A DNA stretch of 6,010 bases from Ruminococcaceae bacterium UBA3451 (GTDB lineage Bacteria; Bacillota; Clostridia; Oscillospirales; Acutalibacteraceae): positions 2,185-8,194 of the forward strand of contig DFRY01000006.1 of the NCBI GenBank assembly GCA_002378845.1. The letters run 5' to 3'. How positions within the stretch are numbered: the stretch's first letter is position 1; every line of letters begins with the position of its first letter. This document shows, piece after piece, positions 1-6,010 of the stretch. A model generated the notes under the pieces. It worked only from the letters and a program-made list of their open reading frames with translations, was not told the DNA's origin and did no database searches. The translations under genes and the position numbers were made by a program.

Positions 1-670
1 TTGGGTCGTTTTTCTGGTTCATCTCCGTGGTCATCAGCGGTTTCATTTTCGTCAGAACCTCTTTATAATACTTTGTTTCGGCAAGGGTTTTGTCAAAATT
101 TCCGCTGACCTGTTTGGTCAGCTGTGTTTCGTAGGAACCGGGCTGAATTTTAATTACGGGAATACCCAAAAACATCAGTTCCCGGCGAAGACTGTCGTTA
201 TAAGCTTCGACCGCGTATTTAGACAGAACATAAGCACCGGCGAAAGGCTGTGGGGTCATCCAGCCCGATGCCGAACTGCAGTTGATAATTCGGCCTTGTC
301 CTTTGTAAATCATTTCAAAGAAAGCTCGGTTTATCCGGGCGGTGCCAATTACATTGATTTTCAAAAGCCGTTCGGTGGATTCCACACTATCGCCTTCCAC
401 CAGCGAAGTGAAATAGGACTGTCCGGCAAAATTTACAATTGCGTTCAGCGTATCGGTGTAGGTTTGCACGGTTTTACGGGCGGCGTCCACGCTTTCCTGT
501 GAAGTAATATCTGCTTTAACTGGAATCACGTTCGGCAGTAATTTCAGCTGTTCCAACGCCGCTTCCTTTGTGCCAAACGCAAACACGGTATAATCGCCCT
601 GCTGAGCAAGGGCTTTTACACATAAGGAGCCAAGTCCTCCGGTTGCTCCGGTAAATAAAATGTATTTCAT
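1..670 (-). CDS. Short-chain dehydrogenase/reductase (classical SDR), C-terminus cut by window edge
   Basis: A probable cytoplasmic NAD(P)-dependent oxidoreductase; the substrate cannot be told. The frame is open from an ATG at 668-670 to the left edge, giving 223 visible residues of a family usually about 250-290 long. The Rossmann glycine motif TGATGGLG is at residues 7-14, the NFAG structural motif at 80-83, the catalytic Asn at N106 in KINVIG, the catalytic Ser at S132/S133, and the YxxxK pair at Y147 and K151. The family PG motif follows at 177-178. All classical SDR catalytic residues are therefore present. K35 after the second strand might favour NADP, but this is weak. The start is supported by purine-rich AGGAAAG and AGGGG stretches 4-10 bases upstream. 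The gene lies 123 bp after the 193-residue gene and has its own promoter, so it is probably a separate unit. Family assignment is firm; specific function is unknown. Confidence 0.93.
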   Translation of the reverse strand, partial: MKYILFTGATGGLGSLCVKALAQQGDYTVFAFGTKEAALEQLKLLPNVIPVKADITSQESVDAARKTVQTYTDTLNAIVNFAGQSYFTSLVEGDSVESTERLLKINVIGTARINRAFFEMIYKGQGRIINCSSASGWMTPQPFAGAYVLSKYAVEAYNDSLRRELMFLGIPVIKIQPGSYETQLTKQVSGNFDKTLAETKYYKEVLTKMKPLMTTEMNQKNDP

Positions 671-727
671 GCAGCCCCTGCTTTCCTTTTAAAAATGAGT
701 ATTTGTGCATCGCTTAATTATTCTATT

Positions 728-755
728 ATCATAACACGCCATACGCAAAAAGCAA
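728..755 (-). promoter_or_regulatory. Promoter of the SDR gene (extended -10)
   Basis: On the minus strand a -35 box TTGCTT (750-755) is followed after 16 bp by TATGAT (728-733). A TG one base before the -10 box gives an extended -10, TGTTATGAT. Transcription would start near 721, leaving a leader of about 50 bases before the dehydrogenase ATG. This is read from consensus matching only. Confidence 0.6.
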
Positions 756-793
756 CTGAATTCGCGGTGCTGACAACACGCTGTTTTTTCTTC

Positions 794-1375
794 TTATAAG
801 ACCTCGTTTTGCGTGAATACCGGCAAATTCAGTTTTTTCAACTCGGTCATTAAGTATGAGAAACTCGTTTTGGAATAAGGCTTTGTACTTACAAAATACA
901 ATTGGTCTTCGCATGTTATGAGCATCAGGTAAACTGTAAAATGGGCGGCAGATTTTGCTGCAGCACCATAACGGTTCATTTTATGACGGAATCTGTTATA
1001 GAAATGATAAAACTGAGGTTCCAGGTCTTTCCTGTCTTTGAGAAAAGTCGCAAGAAATTTTTCATTTCCCAAACAAATATGTTTTATGTTGGAAAACGGA
1101 ACTTGAAACGAGTCTGCTGCAAAAGGGATAAAACTGCCATAGGTCGAATTTTGAAAAAAAATGATCTCGTCAGTAATAGTGATTTTATTTATTGACAAAT
1201 AGGAAAAACAATAAGTGCTAAGGTAAAGATACATGATGCTAGCCACCCCAAGCAGGGGAGTGGCGGATTTGATGGAGTTTATGATTGACAGAAAAAAGAC
1301 AGCAAGGGAGCAAAGCCCAAGAAATAAAAATAGTAAAAGCGCGAACCCACCGGTTCGAATTGTTTTCCCGTTCAT
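794..1375 (-). CDS. Uncharacterised membrane protein with two N-terminal membrane segments and a soluble C-terminal domain
   Basis: I do not recognise this 193-residue protein with certainty. Hydrophobic segments lie at about residues 11-32 and 41-61. They are joined by a short loop and followed by a soluble part of about 130 residues. Lys4 and Arg7 before the first segment suggest that both ends are cytoplasmic. The soluble part starts with alternating strand-like stretches (about 62-75 and 90-102) and ends with a strand, a loop and a predicted helix (about 160-187). This two-helix anchor plus beta-rich domain loosely resembles bacterial PH-like (YcxB/bPH) proteins, but that is an impression of fold and not a motif match. 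The start is set by AGAGGA five bases before the ATG. The gene begins 66 bp after the kelch stop with no convincing promoter or terminator between them, so cotranscription with the kelch gene is likely. No catalytic motif was seen. Confidence 0.75.
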   Translation of the reverse strand: MNGKTIRTGGFALLLFLFLGLCSLAVFFLSIINSIKSATPLLGVASIMYLYLSTYCFSYLSINKITITDEIIFFQNSTYGSFIPFAADSFQVPFSNIKHICLGNEKFLATFLKDRKDLEPQFYHFYNRFRHKMNRYGAAAKSAAHFTVYLMLITCEDQLYFVSTKPYSKTSFSYLMTELKKLNLPVFTQNEVL

Positions 1376-1441
1376 TTATTTCCTCTTTCCTGTTTCAACA
1401 GAAACTTTATATGATTTATGTTTGGCACGTGCAGACTATAT

Positions 1442-2662
1442 TTATGAAAAAATGTACTCCTCTGAGTTTGACATAGCCTGCTCGGAATTGCCGTTTCCGG
1501 CGGGTTTGCTCAATCCGCCAAACACAAACAGGCGACCGCCAACGACCTTCGACTGAAACCAGCTACGCGGGGTAAGCAATGGGGATTTTGTTAGCCATGT
1601 GTTTTTCAATGGGTCATATTCCTCAACAGAGGATAAAAAAGGATTACCAGGTTTATTTTTATCGCTGCGCCCTCCAATGGCATATAGTTTGCCGTTTATC
1701 AGTTGGGATTGAAACTGGTGCCTTGCAACGTTCATCGATTTGCCCGTTTCCCATGTGTCGGAGGTCGGATTATATATTTCAAAAGCGGATAAAGAGCCGG
1801 AATCGTTCATTCCTCCCATAGCATAAATAGAACCATTGGCAGCGATTGCCTCAAATTGCATTCTTGGGGTTGGCATGGGGGCCTTTTGTACCCATTTGTC
1901 ATGAACCGGGTCATACATATCCACGGAAGAAAGGTACCCCTTTTCCGCGTTGTACCCGCCGATTGCGTAAATATTATTACCGACTGAAAGTAATTGGAAA
2001 TGCATCCTTCTGGTTGGCATCGGGGATTTTTCTTCCCATGTGTTGTGTGAAGGGTCATATACTTCCACGGAAGAAACTACGGTAGATTCATCGGCTCCGC
2101 CCATTACGTAAATTTTACCGTCAAATACGGCTGTACTGAAATACTCACGTGAAGTGTGCATGGGCTGAAGTTCTGTCCATTGGTTTTTGGCAGGATCATA
2201 TCGTTCTGTCGTGTACAGGCTTTGCGCATTGCTGTTGCCGCCAATTGCATAGATCTTTCCATCTAAGAGGACGGTTTGCAGGTAGCCTCGGGCCGTTTTC
2301 ATTGGTGTAAGTGTGCTCCACCGGTCTGTTTCCGTATCGTATTCCTCCAAAGAAGCAAGCTTCCCGTTTTGATCCATTCCGCCGACAATATAGATTTTAT
2401 TCTTGATTACTTCTGTACTATAAGCATACCTTGGCAGATTCAAGGGAGCTATTTCTTTCCAGCCTTCCGGTTGAACTGTTCCGGAAATAGGCGGGGAGGA
2501 CGGGGGACTTTGCACGGGACTGCCGGCAGCGTCAGATACAATGGGCTGGCGCACATACGGCTCTGAACTTGAAGCAGTAAAACCCGTTGCCCCTTGCGTA
2601 CAGCCCGTTAGAAAAATCGAAATCACCAAAAAAGAAGATTCAAAGAGCTTGAAAAATTTCAT
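1442..2662 (-). CDS. Secreted kelch-repeat lipoprotein, seven kelch motifs
   Basis: A 406-residue protein predicted to be anchored on the outer face of the cytoplasmic membrane. Residues 1-20 form a lipoprotein signal peptide ending in the lipobox LTGC, with Cys21 as the lipidation site. A Ser/Pro-rich linker (about 22-66) leads to the kelch domain (67-406). Seven double glycines stand at 94-95, 141-142, 188-189, 235-236, 283-284, 330-331 and 382-383, mostly 47-48 residues apart. Conserved Trp residues are at 68, 115, 162, 209, 257, 304 and 356, with YDP/YNP turns before most of them. Trp68 precedes the first double glycine and the protein ends on an EEY strand, so the N- and C-terminal parts probably share a blade and close a seven-bladed propeller. 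The start chosen has AAGGAG eight bases upstream; an in-frame ATG at 2714-2716 lacks such a site and would bury the signal peptide. Kelch propellers usually bind proteins or glycans; the ligand here is unknown. A sugar-oxidase-type enzyme is unlikely because nothing but kelch repeats is present. Confidence 0.93.
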   Translation of the reverse strand: MKFFKLFESSFLVISIFLTGCTQGATGFTASSSEPYVRQPIVSDAAGSPVQSPPSSPPISGTVQPEGWKEIAPLNLPRYAYSTEVIKNKIYIVGGMDQNGKLASLEEYDTETDRWSTLTPMKTARGYLQTVLLDGKIYAIGGNSNAQSLYTTERYDPAKNQWTELQPMHTSREYFSTAVFDGKIYVMGGADESTVVSSVEVYDPSHNTWEEKSPMPTRRMHFQLLSVGNNIYAIGGYNAEKGYLSSVDMYDPVHDKWVQKAPMPTPRMQFEAIAANGSIYAMGGMNDSGSLSAFEIYNPTSDTWETGKSMNVARHQFQSQLINGKLYAIGGRSDKNKPGNPFLSSVEEYDPLKNTWLTKSPLLTPRSWFQSKVVGGRLFVFGGLSKPAGNGNSEQAMSNSEEYIFS

Positions 2663-2747
2663 TTTAAATTCTCCTTTATGTATTATTTTCGAAGTTTTAA
2701 AAGTGCGCATGATCATTGCCAGAACTTTATCTGAATTCTATATTAAC

Positions 2748-2777
2748 ATTATAGCACAGAAAAAAGAAAATTTCCAA
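2748..2777 (-). promoter_or_regulatory. Promoter of the kelch lipoprotein gene (extended -10)
   Basis: On the minus strand TTGGAA (2772-2777) precedes a perfect TATAAT (2748-2753) by 18 bp. The bases TGC just before the -10 box make it an extended -10, which compensates for the modest -35. Transcription would start near 2741, giving a leader of about 79 bases that ends with the AAGGAG ribosome binding site at about 2671-2676. No riboswitch-like structure was recognised in that leader. Confidence 0.7.
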
Positions 2778-2822
2778 AAGTCCAATATAAATTTTTTTTA
2801 AGATAAATAATCGGTTTCTGTG

Positions 2823-2839
2823 ATTTGCATACAGCAAAT
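2823..2839. repeat. Short inverted repeat midway between the divergent promoters
   Basis: ATTTGC, a five-base ATACA spacer, then GCAAAT: six perfectly complementary bases on each side, extendable by a G-T pair. Its centre (2831) is almost exactly midway between the two -35 boxes at 2772-2777 and 2889-2894. It could be a protein-binding palindrome. It is too weak and lacks an adjoining T-run, so it is not a terminator. The region is AT-rich and chance occurrence is possible. Confidence 0.35.
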
Positions 2840-2888
2840 TTAACAATTTATTATTGAATTCTTCTTTGAAAATCAACAAATACTCGTC

Positions 2889-2917
2889 TTGACGATAGAA
2901 GAAAATATGAATATAAT
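2889..2917 (+). promoter_or_regulatory. Strong sigma-A-type promoter of the MarR/ABC operon
   Basis: TTGACG (2889-2894), a 17 bp spacer, and a perfect TATAAT (2912-2917). This is the best promoter match in the window. Transcription would start near 2924, leaving a leader of about 60 bases to the MarR start. The strength of the match suggests high expression unless repressed, which fits control by the regulator it drives. Confidence 0.85.
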
Positions 2918-2946
2918 GTTGTATGTAAAACTGTGTCATATACAAC
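2918..2946. promoter_or_regulatory. Candidate MarR operator (imperfect inverted repeat over the transcription start)
   Basis: The left arm GTTGTATGT (2918-2926) and right arm ATATACAAC (2938-2946) are complementary at 8 of 9 positions. They are separated by 11 bases, so the arms are centred 20 bp apart, about two helical turns. The left arm abuts the -10 box and the repeat covers the predicted start of transcription, the usual position for a repressor site. A further copy of the half-site, ATACGAC, lies at 2948-2954. MarR-family regulators commonly repress their own operon from such palindromes; assigning this one to the downstream gene is inference. Confidence 0.5.
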
Positions 2947-2983
2947 TATACGACATAAAACATATTTGGAAAGGAAGTGCAGA

Positions 2984-3436
2984 ATGGAAAAGATACGAAT
3001 TGGGTTTGAACTGCGGTCGCTGAATAACTTGATTCGGCGTTACTTCGATTTTTCTTCACACCGAAAAGAAATTGAAACCGTCACCGGGAATAACGGCTGG
3101 ATTATCGGTTATCTTTCTGAAAATAAAGACAAAGAGATATTTCAAAAAGACATTGAAGAACATTTTACCATCACACGTTCCACGGCGTCGCGGGTACTGA
3201 ACCTTATGGAACAAAAAGGGCTGATTCAAAGACAATCTGTTGCTCAGGATGCGCGTTTGAAAAAAATAGTGCTGACAGAGAAAGCGTGGCAAATCAGAGG
3301 CCTTATGTGTGAGGATGCGATGCGAATGGAGCGAATTTTAACCGATGGTTTTTCGGAAGATGAGATTAAGGAACTTTACACCTACCTGCAAAGAATGAAA
3401 ACAAACATTGCAAAAATCAAACCTACTGAGTCCTAA
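2984..3436 (+). CDS. MarR-family transcriptional regulator
   Basis: A 150-residue winged helix-turn-helix protein of typical MarR length, expected to act as a homodimeric repressor that lets go of DNA when it binds a small-molecule ligand. Helices at the two ends (about 1-30 and 105-145) would form the dimer interface. The helix-turn-helix spans about 53-78, with the recognition helix in the TRSTASRVLNLME stretch (64-76). The wing follows with the family hallmark pattern DxRxxxxxLT (D89, R91, L97, T98). The start was chosen for AGGAA seven bases upstream; an earlier in-frame ATG at 2933 lies inside the candidate operator, about nine bases after the predicted transcription start, and has no ribosome binding site. 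It is followed by two ABC exporter genes in the same direction, 71 bp downstream, so it most likely controls them and itself. The inducing ligand cannot be read from the sequence. Confidence 0.93.
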   Translation: MEKIRIGFELRSLNNLIRRYFDFSSHRKEIETVTGNNGWIIGYLSENKDKEIFQKDIEEHFTITRSTASRVLNLMEQKGLIQRQSVAQDARLKKIVLTEKAWQIRGLMCEDAMRMERILTDGFSEDEIKELYTYLQRMKTNIAKIKPTES

Positions 3437-3451
3437 GCCCCGTCTGCACGC

Positions 3452-3479
3452 TTGGAAAAAATGTAAGGTATTATATAGA
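3452..3479 (+). promoter_or_regulatory. Possible weak internal promoter before the ABC genes
   Basis: In the 71 bp gap after the MarR gene, TTGGAA (3452-3457) is followed after 16 bp by TATAGA (3474-3479), each matching consensus at about four of six positions. It could give low expression of the exporter independent of the main promoter. The gap holds no convincing terminator, so readthrough from the MarR promoter is still the main expectation. Confidence 0.2.
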
Positions 3480-3507
3480 TTCAGCATAACGTTAAGGAGA
3501 ATATTTT

Positions 3508-5262
3508 ATGTTTAAAAAGCTTCTCTCCAGTGTGAGAGAATACAAAAAAGATACGATACTAGCCCCAACCTATGTCACATTCGAGTCAATTCTTGAAATT
3601 GTCATTCCATCCCTAATGGCATACCTAATCGACTACGGCATCAGCCAGAACAATATGACCAATGTCCTTTTAATCGGGCTTGCGCTAATTGTTTGCGCCA
3701 TGCTTTCACTTGTGACCGGCATTTTTGCGGGCCGCAGCGCAGCGGTTGCCTCTTCCGGTTTTGCGAAAAACCTGCGACAAGATATGTTTCACAATGTACA
3801 GAACTTTTCCTTTTCCAACATTGATAAGTTCTCAACTGCAAGCATTATCACAAGACTTACCACAGACGTAACAAATGTGCAGAACGCTTACCAAATGCTG
3901 GTTCGCCTTGCGGTGCGTGCGCCAATGATGATTGTTTTTGCATTGATTTTTTCCTTCCGAATCGACGCGCATCTTTCCCTGATTTTCCTTGTGACCATAC
4001 CGGTGCTCGGCTTTGGCCTTTGGTTTATCATTTCACACGTACACCCGCTTTTTGTGCGCGTGTTTAATACGTATGATAAGCTAAACAATGTGGTCCAGGA
4101 AAACCTGCTTGGAATCCGCGTGGTAAAATCCTATATCCGTGAAGAACACGAAGAGTCTAAATTTGCGGGTATTTCGCAGTCTATTTTCCAGGACTTTTCA
4201 AAAGCAGAAAAAAGAATCGCATTTAATATGCCGCTTATGCAGTTCTGCCTGTACGCCACTATGCTTTTGCTATCGTGGTTCGGTGCGAAAGAAATCATTG
4301 CCAGCAATAATAACCCGGTACTTGGGCTTTCCACCGGCGAGCTTGCCAGCTTAATTACGTACGCGCTGCAAATCCTCATGAGCCTGATGATGCTTTCCAT
4401 GGTATTTGTAATGATCATCATTTCCCGCGCTTCCGCGGAACGTATTGTGGAAGTATTAAGTGAGGACAGCGACCTGAAAAACGGAGCAAATCCGCTGCAC
4501 ACCGTAAAAGACGGTTCGATTACCTTTGAGGACGTCACCTTTACGTACGCCAGAAAGGCCGACAAACCGGTACTCGATAAAATTAATGTCTCCATTGCAT
4601 CTGGTGAAACGGTGGGAATTTTAGGCGGAACCGGTGCTTCCAAATCAAGTTTCGTCCAGTTGATTCCGCGCCTTTATGATGCGGTAGACGGAAAAGTCAC
4701 CGTTGGCGGCGTAGATGTAAAGGATTACGATATTGAGTCGCTGCGCAATCAGGTGGCAATGGTACTGCAGAAAAACATTCTGTTTTCCGGTACTATTAAA
4801 GACAACCTCCGCTGGGGTAATGAAACCGCAACAGAGGAAGAAATGATTCATGCCTGCCAGCTTGCCCAAGCGGACAGTTTTATTCAGGAATTTCCCGATA
4901 AATACGACACCTACATTGAGCAGGGCGGTACCAATGTGTCCGGCGGCCAAAAACAGCGCCTTTGCATTGCAAGAGCTTTGCTGAAAAAGCCGAAAATTTT
5001 GATTCTGGACGATTCTACCAGCGCCGTTGACACCAAAACAGACGGACTCATCCGTCAGGCGTTTCAGCAGGATATTCCGAACACCACAAAAATCATTATC
5101 GCACAGCGCGTTTCCTCCGTTCAGGATGCCGATAAGATTATTGTGCTGGACGACGGCAAAATCAACGCCGTTGGCAAGCATGAGGAACTGCTGAAAACCT
5201 GTTCTATTTATAGGGAAGTTTATGAATCTCAGAATAACAAAGGAGGTGCTCTCCATGAGTAA
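3508..5262 (+). CDS. ABC exporter half-transporter (membrane domain fused to ATPase domain), degenerate-site subunit
   Basis: A complete 584-residue type IV ABC exporter half, which would pair with the next gene product in the cytoplasmic membrane to expel drugs or other lipophilic compounds. Six membrane segments lie at about residues 17-43, 51-75, 132-150, 155-177, 245-265 and 280-305, followed by the ATPase domain (about 336-575). That domain has an A-loop Tyr347, Walker A GGTGASKS (373-380, Lys379), Q-loop Gln421, signature VSGGQ (477-481), Walker B ILILD ending at Asp501 and D-loop SAVD (505-508). Three consensus positions are changed: Walker A Gly is Ser378, the catalytic Glu is Asp502, and the H-loop His is Gln533. 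The intact signature with a damaged Walker B and H-loop matches the BmrC, LmrC or TM287 type subunit of heterodimeric exporters. The start has AAGGAG eight bases upstream. Family assignment is secure; the substrate is unknown, with multidrug export inferred from the MarR neighbour. Confidence 0.96.
   Translation: MFKKLLSSVREYKKDTILAPTYVTFESILEIVIPSLMAYLIDYGISQNNMTNVLLIGLALIVCAMLSLVTGIFAGRSAAVASSGFAKNLRQDMFHNVQNFSFSNIDKFSTASIITRLTTDVTNVQNAYQMLVRLAVRAPMMIVFALIFSFRIDAHLSLIFLVTIPVLGFGLWFIISHVHPLFVRVFNTYDKLNNVVQENLLGIRVVKSYIREEHEESKFAGISQSIFQDFSKAEKRIAFNMPLMQFCLYATMLLLSWFGAKEIIASNNNPVLGLSTGELASLITYALQILMSLMMLSMVFVMIIISRASAERIVEVLSEDSDLKNGANPLHTVKDGSITFEDVTFTYARKADKPVLDKINVSIASGETVGILGGTGASKSSFVQLIPRLYDAVDGKVTVGGVDVKDYDIESLRNQVAMVLQKNILFSGTIKDNLRWGNETATEEEMIHACQLAQADSFIQEFPDKYDTYIEQGGTNVSGGQKQRLCIARALLKKPKILILDDSTSAVDTKTDGLIRQAFQQDIPNTTKIIIAQRVSSVQDADKIIVLDDGKINAVGKHEELLKTCSIYREVYESQNNKGGALHE
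5241..5246 (+). promoter_or_regulatory. Full-consensus ribosome binding site inside the end of the first ABC gene
   Basis: AGGAGG lies eight bases before the ATG at 5255 and is embedded in the last codons of the upstream ABC gene (its Lys-Gly-Gly near the C-terminus). It fixes the start of the second ABC gene. Together with the 8 bp gene overlap it suggests translational coupling, so that both subunits are made in similar amounts. Confidence 0.85.
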
Positions 5263-6010
5263 TGAGCAGACGAGAGAGAACCTTAAAACAAAGGGCAGGC
5301 CGCCAATGCAGCGCTTTAAGCCCGGTACGATCAAAAGACTGCTGGGCTATATGGCCGGCTATCGGGTGCAGCTGATTCTTGTTGTTATTTCCATTTTGGT
5401 GAGCGCGGCTGCGGGCGCGGGGTCGTCCCTGTTCCTTCAGACCTTAATTGATAAATATATTGTCCCGCTGCTGGGGCAGACAAACCCCAATTATGCCGGT
5501 TTATTCCGTGCAGTTCTAATGATGGGCATGGTTTACGTAATCGGCGTATTTGCCACCTGGTTTTACAACCGTATGATGGTTATTATTGAACAGGGTACGC
5601 TGAAAACAATCCGTGATAAAATGTTCACCCACATGCAGACCCTGCCCATCCGCTATTTTGACACGCATACCCACGGCGACGTAATGAGCCGTTATACCAA
5701 CGATACCGACACGCTGCGTCAGGCAATTTCGCAGAGTTTACCGCAGATGTTCTCCTCCATTGTATCGGTTGCGTCGGCATTTTTTGCCATGCTGTACCTC
5801 AGTGTTGGCCTGACCGCCTTTGTTGCCGTGTTTGCTTTTGTTTTGCTGAAGGTCATGCGCGCACTGGTGGGTAGAAGCGGAACCTTCTTTATGAAGCAGC
5901 AGCAGGCTTTGGGCGAAGTAAACGGTTATATTGAAGAAATGATCAACGGACAAAAAGTGGTTAAAGTTTTTTGCCACGAGGACAAGACCAAAGAGGATTT
6001 TGACAAAAAG
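5255..6010 (+). CDS. ABC exporter half-transporter, second subunit, cut at the right edge
   Basis: The first 252 residues of a second ABC exporter half are visible, all from the membrane domain; the ATPase domain lies outside the window. A polar N-terminal arm (about 1-37) is followed by membrane segments at about 38-61, 83-104, 163-183 and 186-203. The first intracellular loop carries the usual YFDTHTHGDVMSRYTND stretch that contacts the ATPase domains, and the end of the visible part has the EEMINGQKVVKVF stretch that is strongly conserved in this exporter group. The start overlaps the upstream stop by 8 bp and has AGGAGG eight bases before it. As the partner of a subunit with a degenerate ATP site, it is expected to carry the catalytic Glu and switch His, and perhaps an altered signature; this is a prediction, not visible here. 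No frameshift or internal stop is seen. Confidence 0.95.
   Translation, partial: MSNEQTRENLKTKGRPPMQRFKPGTIKRLLGYMAGYRVQLILVVISILVSAAAGAGSSLFLQTLIDKYIVPLLGQTNPNYAGLFRAVLMMGMVYVIGVFATWFYNRMMVIIEQGTLKTIRDKMFTHMQTLPIRYFDTHTHGDVMSRYTNDTDTLRQAISQSLPQMFSSIVSVASAFFAMLYLSVGLTAFVAVFAFVLLKVMRALVGRSGTFFMKQQQALGEVNGYIEEMINGQKVVKVFCHEDKTKEDFDKK

Larger units (their letters stand above)
2663..2983. other. AT-rich divergent promoter region between the kelch and MarR genes
   Basis: This 321 bp gene-free stretch separates two divergent transcription units. It holds the minus-strand kelch promoter (2748-2777), a short perfect inverted repeat (2823-2839), the plus-strand MarR promoter (2889-2917), and a longer imperfect inverted repeat behind it (2918-2946). 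Both ribosome binding sites lie at its ends. The short open frames crossing it lack ribosome binding sites and have AT-driven composition. No RNA gene, terminator or mobile-element end was seen. Confidence 0.8.

Noticed and set aside
764..790. Hairpin-like GCGGTG/CACGC followed by a T-run on the plus strand, resembling an intrinsic terminator
   Set aside because: The stem is only five pairs with a bulged G, no plus-strand gene lies upstream, and on the minus strand the T-run is too far from the stem to serve the 193-residue gene.
1376..1441. Separate promoter for the 193-residue gene, with TATAAA upstream on the minus strand
   Set aside because: No -35 box matching more than about three of six positions lies at 16-18 bp; readthrough from the kelch promoter is the simpler explanation.
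902..1556. Plus-strand open frames opposite the 193-residue gene and the kelch C-terminus
   Set aside because: No ribosome binding site supports them, the translations look non-protein-like, and the minus-strand genes have good starts and coherent domains.
2663..2716. Longer kelch start at 2716, adding 18 residues
   Set aside because: It lacks a ribosome binding site, and the extension would place the lipoprotein signal peptide internally; the ATG at 2660-2662 has AAGGAG eight bases upstream.
2727..2945. Minus-strand 72-residue open frame in the divergent region
   Set aside because: It spans both promoters, is rich in Ile, Phe, Tyr and Asn as expected from AT-rich noncoding DNA, and has no ribosome binding site.
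2933..2983. Longer MarR start at 2933, adding 17 residues
   Set aside because: It falls about nine bases after the predicted transcription start, inside the candidate operator, without a ribosome binding site.
4131..5334. Two long minus-strand open frames (4131-4643 and 4645-5334) opposite the first ABC gene
   Set aside because: They lie antisense to a gene with all ABC exporter motifs in frame, have no recognisable domains, and look like shadows of its codon bias.

Overview
The window reads as ordinary chromosome from a low-to-mid GC Gram-positive anaerobe of the Bacillota, probably class Clostridia. Supporting signs are strong AGGAGG-type ribosome binding sites, consensus sigma-A-type promoters, a classical Gram-positive lipobox, AT-rich intergenic DNA, and a MarR plus twin ABC exporter operon of a kind common in that group. 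The genus cannot be fixed from the sequence alone. No tRNA, rRNA, CRISPR array, insertion sequence or phage gene was seen.

Layout: two gene blocks diverge from an AT-rich 321 bp region (2663-2983). The left block is on the minus strand. In transcription order it holds a secreted seven-motif kelch lipoprotein (1442-2662), an unrecognised protein of 193 residues with two membrane segments (794-1375), and a classical short-chain dehydrogenase/reductase cut by the left edge (1-670). The kelch gene has a clear extended -10 promoter and probably carries the 193-residue gene with it. The dehydrogenase has its own extended -10 promoter.

The right block is on the plus strand. It holds a MarR-family regulator (2984-3436), a full-length ABC exporter half-transporter (3508-5262), and a second half-transporter cut by the right edge (5255-6010). 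A near-perfect promoter (TTGACG, 17 bp, TATAAT) drives the block. An inverted repeat directly behind the -10 box is the natural candidate for a MarR autoregulatory operator. The two ABC genes overlap by 8 bp and are probably translationally coupled.

The first ABC protein has lost the consensus catalytic residues of its nucleotide-binding domain: Walker A Gly is Ser, the catalytic Glu is Asp, and the H-loop His is Gln. Its VSGGQ signature is intact. This is the layout of the degenerate subunit in heterodimeric exporters such as BmrC/BmrD, LmrC/LmrD and TM287/TM288. It predicts that the partner, cut at the right edge, carries the catalytic residues. The likely unit is therefore a MarR-controlled heterodimeric drug or lipophile exporter.

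I found no clearly new system. The least described parts are the kelch lipoprotein with its membrane-protein neighbour, and the repeated ATACRRC-type motifs in the divergent promoter region.
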